Shown: positions 60,944 through 64,000 of the stretch, piece after piece
How positions within the stretch are numbered: position 1 is the stretch's first letter
Layout of the letters: each line of letters opens with the position of its first letter
DNA from: Trichinella spiralis
Taxonomy: Eukaryota > Nematoda > Enoplea > Trichinellida > Trichinellidae
DNA: 64,000 nt
Reading direction: 5' to 3'
NCBI GenBank assembly: GCA_000181795.3
Contig: CM012955.1
Location: 2,094,933-2,158,932 of the forward strand
Made by a program: the position numbers and the translations under genes
Notes under the pieces: model-generated
The model's database searches: none
Seen by the model: only the letters and a program-made list of their open reading frames with translations
Told to the model about the DNA's origin: nothing

Positions 60944-63900
60944 AATGTAAAATGCTTGATATGGCTTTTTTATATGTTAAAAACAAAAAATGCTCTTATT
61001 TTTGATGCTTTTTATTTCATCTTCTGCTTTAAAATTTCAGCTTATCAAATTTATGATTATCACTATCAATAACTGATTGATCTTTTAGAGTCCTTGCTTT
61101 GATTACGTTTACTGTGAAAAATATGTTTAACTGCAAATTGAAGGCTTGAATCAATTGTATATTTCTATGGGCTCTATTTAATACAAAAGTGAATATTTCG
61201 AAGAGAAATCGATAATCAAAAATGAAGAAAGCTTAACACAAGATGTTTTGAATATTCTAAAAACCTTATCCCATTTTATTTGCTATTGAGCTTGTGGTGA
61301 AACGTCAATCCGTTTATCTCTCAAAACGGTTAGATATATATATATATATATATATATATAACACAGATTGAGATATGTTCGTTTTTAAGTATACATTTTT
61401 TGAATTGCTGAATATGCCTTATGGAGATCATCCTTTGACCATTAATAGAAATAGCAAGTGATATATGCGAATAACATTTCAACGGCATTTGAATATGTTG
61501 CAACAGTATGTTAAAGGTTGGAGCAACGGAGCAATAATTGATAAAATGGAATAAATAAATAGTGAAAACGCAATTTTTCATTGTGCAAATTTTATTAGGA
61601 GATAGAATTTTGGCTGAATATGTAAATTAGCATTCAAAAAATGAAAATAAAAAGCATTCATTTCGGTAGTTGTGTGTAATTGTTATAAACATATGAAACC
61701 AGCTATATGCAAAAATGTTATGCAAATATTTTAAAATAAATATCAAACAGATAAAGTGGCAAGCAAGCAGTTGCTTTAATTTAAAGGGAATTATTTTGAT
61801 GCTTATTGTCGAGTTTGAAAGTAGATGAAGAAATTGAAATAAAAGCAGAAATTATTGCCACAAAGAGAAGAGAAATGAGAGAAGTTGAATGGTGGAATTT
61901 TGTTCCGTTTGCTGAGAAAATATTCACGAATGTTTCAAGCTTTCGCCAACGGAAATGTGTCATTAGTGGTGTATTTAAATGATAAATGATTTCGTAACGC
62001 TATCACACTTCCACCTCTCATTTTGCCACCAACTAACTGAACATGAACTGAGAATGATGGTTTTGCTGAAACGGCCTCGCAGAAGCATTATTGGCTTGTT
62101 GGAACTTCATTTCGTATGTATCACATGCTGTGAAGTTGTTCAACAAGTTTCCAATTTATCTTTATGCATTTATTCATTGCAGGCCAGTATATGTTTTATT
62201 AAATTTTACTCAGTTTTATCTCTCTCTTATTAGCTTCTACTTGGACTTATCCGATTCGAATAAAAGAAGCATAAATGAAATAGCCTGCTGCTCATTGACA
62301 CACAACAACACAGCTTTACTTTACTTTTAATAATCTGCGCTTATTGTTTGAAAATTACTTCCAACAACTTTCCCTCATTCACTTATTACTTATTCAAATT
62401 TTTGCAACTCTTCAACAACGACTTATTTTGCTTTTTTCATTTTTTATTTAAAGGTATGATATCCTTTTTTCTTAAGATTATATAAAGTTAGAAATTATTT
62501 ATATGATGAATGGAAACATTCTGAAGTTTTTTTTATTTGACAGCTAACTATCAGAACATTATGATGCATTTAAATATTTCATTTACAGATTTAATCCATT
62601 TCTAATGTTCATTATATCAGTTGAATCTGTTCACATTAGGATTTATTTTTCACTCAGTGCAAATAATGAAAGTTTGAAAATAAATTTTACAAATTTTTTG
62701 GTCAATGAAAAAGTAAAAGCTTTAATAAGTAAGTGAGTATGGACAATGGGGTATGAAAAGATATGCGAGAAGCATTATTTTTTGAAGTATGCATTATTGA
62801 ATGTATGGAAATGCAGAGGATGAATCACTTTCATATTATTGATTGCAAAGATAAATAAAAGTAAAATTTTAAAGAATTAGCAAGTTGTTTTCAAATCTTG
62901 AGCCTTTTCTCTGTGCAGAGGAAATGCATAAAAGAATAGGATAAGATTTTCATTGCTCTATTTTGTTGGTGAAAAGAATAAAAAATTGTTCACTCATTGT
63001 AGACTCCATACAATTCCGCCAAATTCCAATGTATCCTTTTCCCTTGGAACAGGTAATATTGTATTTTTATTATTATCAGTTTGTTTAAAAATCTTTGCAT
63101 TGGACACTTTTGAACAAGAAAGATAATGGTGATCACCAACGCTGGTCATGTTTAATGTTTCTCATTAAGCTATTTACATCCACAAATGTAAACTCATAAA
63201 GTCTACTTTTTTCCCTTCAGTGTTTTAAATTGTAACAAAATCAGTTGGTCAGCTTCTCATATGAACTGCTAAATTAATGAAAGTTTCATTTTGTTAATAG
63301 TATGTTTCTAAAAAAAGTATTCTTTGAAACTCCAGTTGTAATTGCTAATTGCTTTTAAGATAATTGAATTCACAATGCAAATTTATGCTCAGTCGTTGCA
63401 TCTTTTGTTTGCAGTTGGTGAATCAATTAACGTAGATTTTATTATTACTCTTATTTGAGGAGTGTTACTTTAATGTTGTTGCATGTTGCATTTTACAACA
63501 TTATGTGTATATCCTTTTCAAGCTAGATTTAGCATGTTTGCACTGAATTTTGATTTGCCATTTCAGCTTGCTTTTTGCAAGTGAAAATATTTCTTGAGAA
63601 TATAGTTGATCAAAGTTATGCTATTTTCAATATTTCTTTCATTTAAAGACCCCCAAAATTGATGCAACATAATGTTTTGCAATGAATTTTTATAAATATT
63701 GCAATATGCATTAAATTCAAAAAATTTGTCATTAAATATAAATCTTTTTTTCAACAACAGTTTTATGAAATAGTTTGGATAAAACGCACGTTTATGGTCA
63801 GAAATGACATAATAAGAATAACAATAATAATAGCAATTGTTTTTAAATTAGGACATAATGGGCAGCTGTTAAGTGTTAAATACTATAAAAATAAATAATA

Positions 63901-64000
63901 TAACAACAGTCTGCTTTCATCACATATATAAAGCTTGTTTAACATCGATTGACATGATCACATGTCTTGAAAACTTTTCCTAGTTTCTTCATCAGGAAGT
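60944..64000. other. Right flank, no complete gene seen
   Basis: AT-rich sequence with one TA run (61334-61360) and short frames. One exon-like stretch near 63003 is listed separately. No calponin-like repeat was found between it and the window edge. Confidence 0.55.
63003..63052 (+). CDS. Possible exon of a further CLIK relative (partial)
   Basis: Between an acceptor (CATTGTAG, ending 63002) and a donor (GTAATA, from 63053) lies a 50-nt frame ending SFSLGTG in the same phase and with the same CTTGGAACAG border as exon 2 of the one-repeat gene (KTLPLGTG). The shared stretch is short, so chance is possible. A paralogue whose repeat lies beyond the window would explain it. Confidence 0.2.

Overview
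The window looks like a stretch of nuclear genome from an AT-rich nematode, most likely a clade I worm of the Trichinella type. This rests on seven calponin-like (CLIK) repeats in an UNC-87 homologue, a MALT-1 paracaspase, many 50-80 nt introns with GT-AG borders, and coding starts placed a few bases after strong 3' splice sites, as expected with spliced-leader trans-splicing. The genus is inference, and no rRNA, tRNA, CRISPR array or bacterial-type operon was seen. An 837-nt run of N (13470-14306) and a suspected low-quality block near 455-655 mark it as draft assembly.

Left third: an 18-exon EPS15/EHS-1 endocytic adaptor (2236-8588, +) is followed 448 nt later by a 10-exon PIG-A glycosyltransferase gene (9037-11126, +) that makes the first GPI-anchor intermediate. 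The short gap and an acceptor just upstream of the PIG-A start suggest a two-gene operon. Then come about 8 kb without a recognisable gene, holding the N gap and small repeats.

Middle: on the minus strand lies a secreted TINAG-like protein (19075-23956), a somatomedin-B plus cathepsin-B-like protein whose catalytic Cys is Ser. An 11-kb gene-poor stretch follows, with one unexplained exon-like ORF. Next is a complete 13-exon MALT1-type paracaspase (35503-38519, -) with death domain, Ig-like domains and intact catalytic His/Cys. A tRNA-like SINE fragment sits just upstream of it.

Right third: a large E75/Rev-erb-class nuclear receptor (44351-50472, +) keeps both predicted haem ligands and carries two CtBP-type motifs and long polyQ/H tracts. 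After a 6.7-kb intergenic region comes UNC-87 (57164-58558, +), and 1.9 kb further a small gene (60436-60943, +) encoding a one-repeat relative that combines UNC-87-like ends. A possible third relative is hinted at near 63003.

Apart from EHS-1/PIG-A and the UNC-87 pair, neighbours do not form one pathway. Exon joins below were derived by hand from splice signals, reading phase and family similarity; every join keeps frame and the predicted protein lengths (798, 435, 461, 637, 1018, 464 and 122 aa) are given by those joins.
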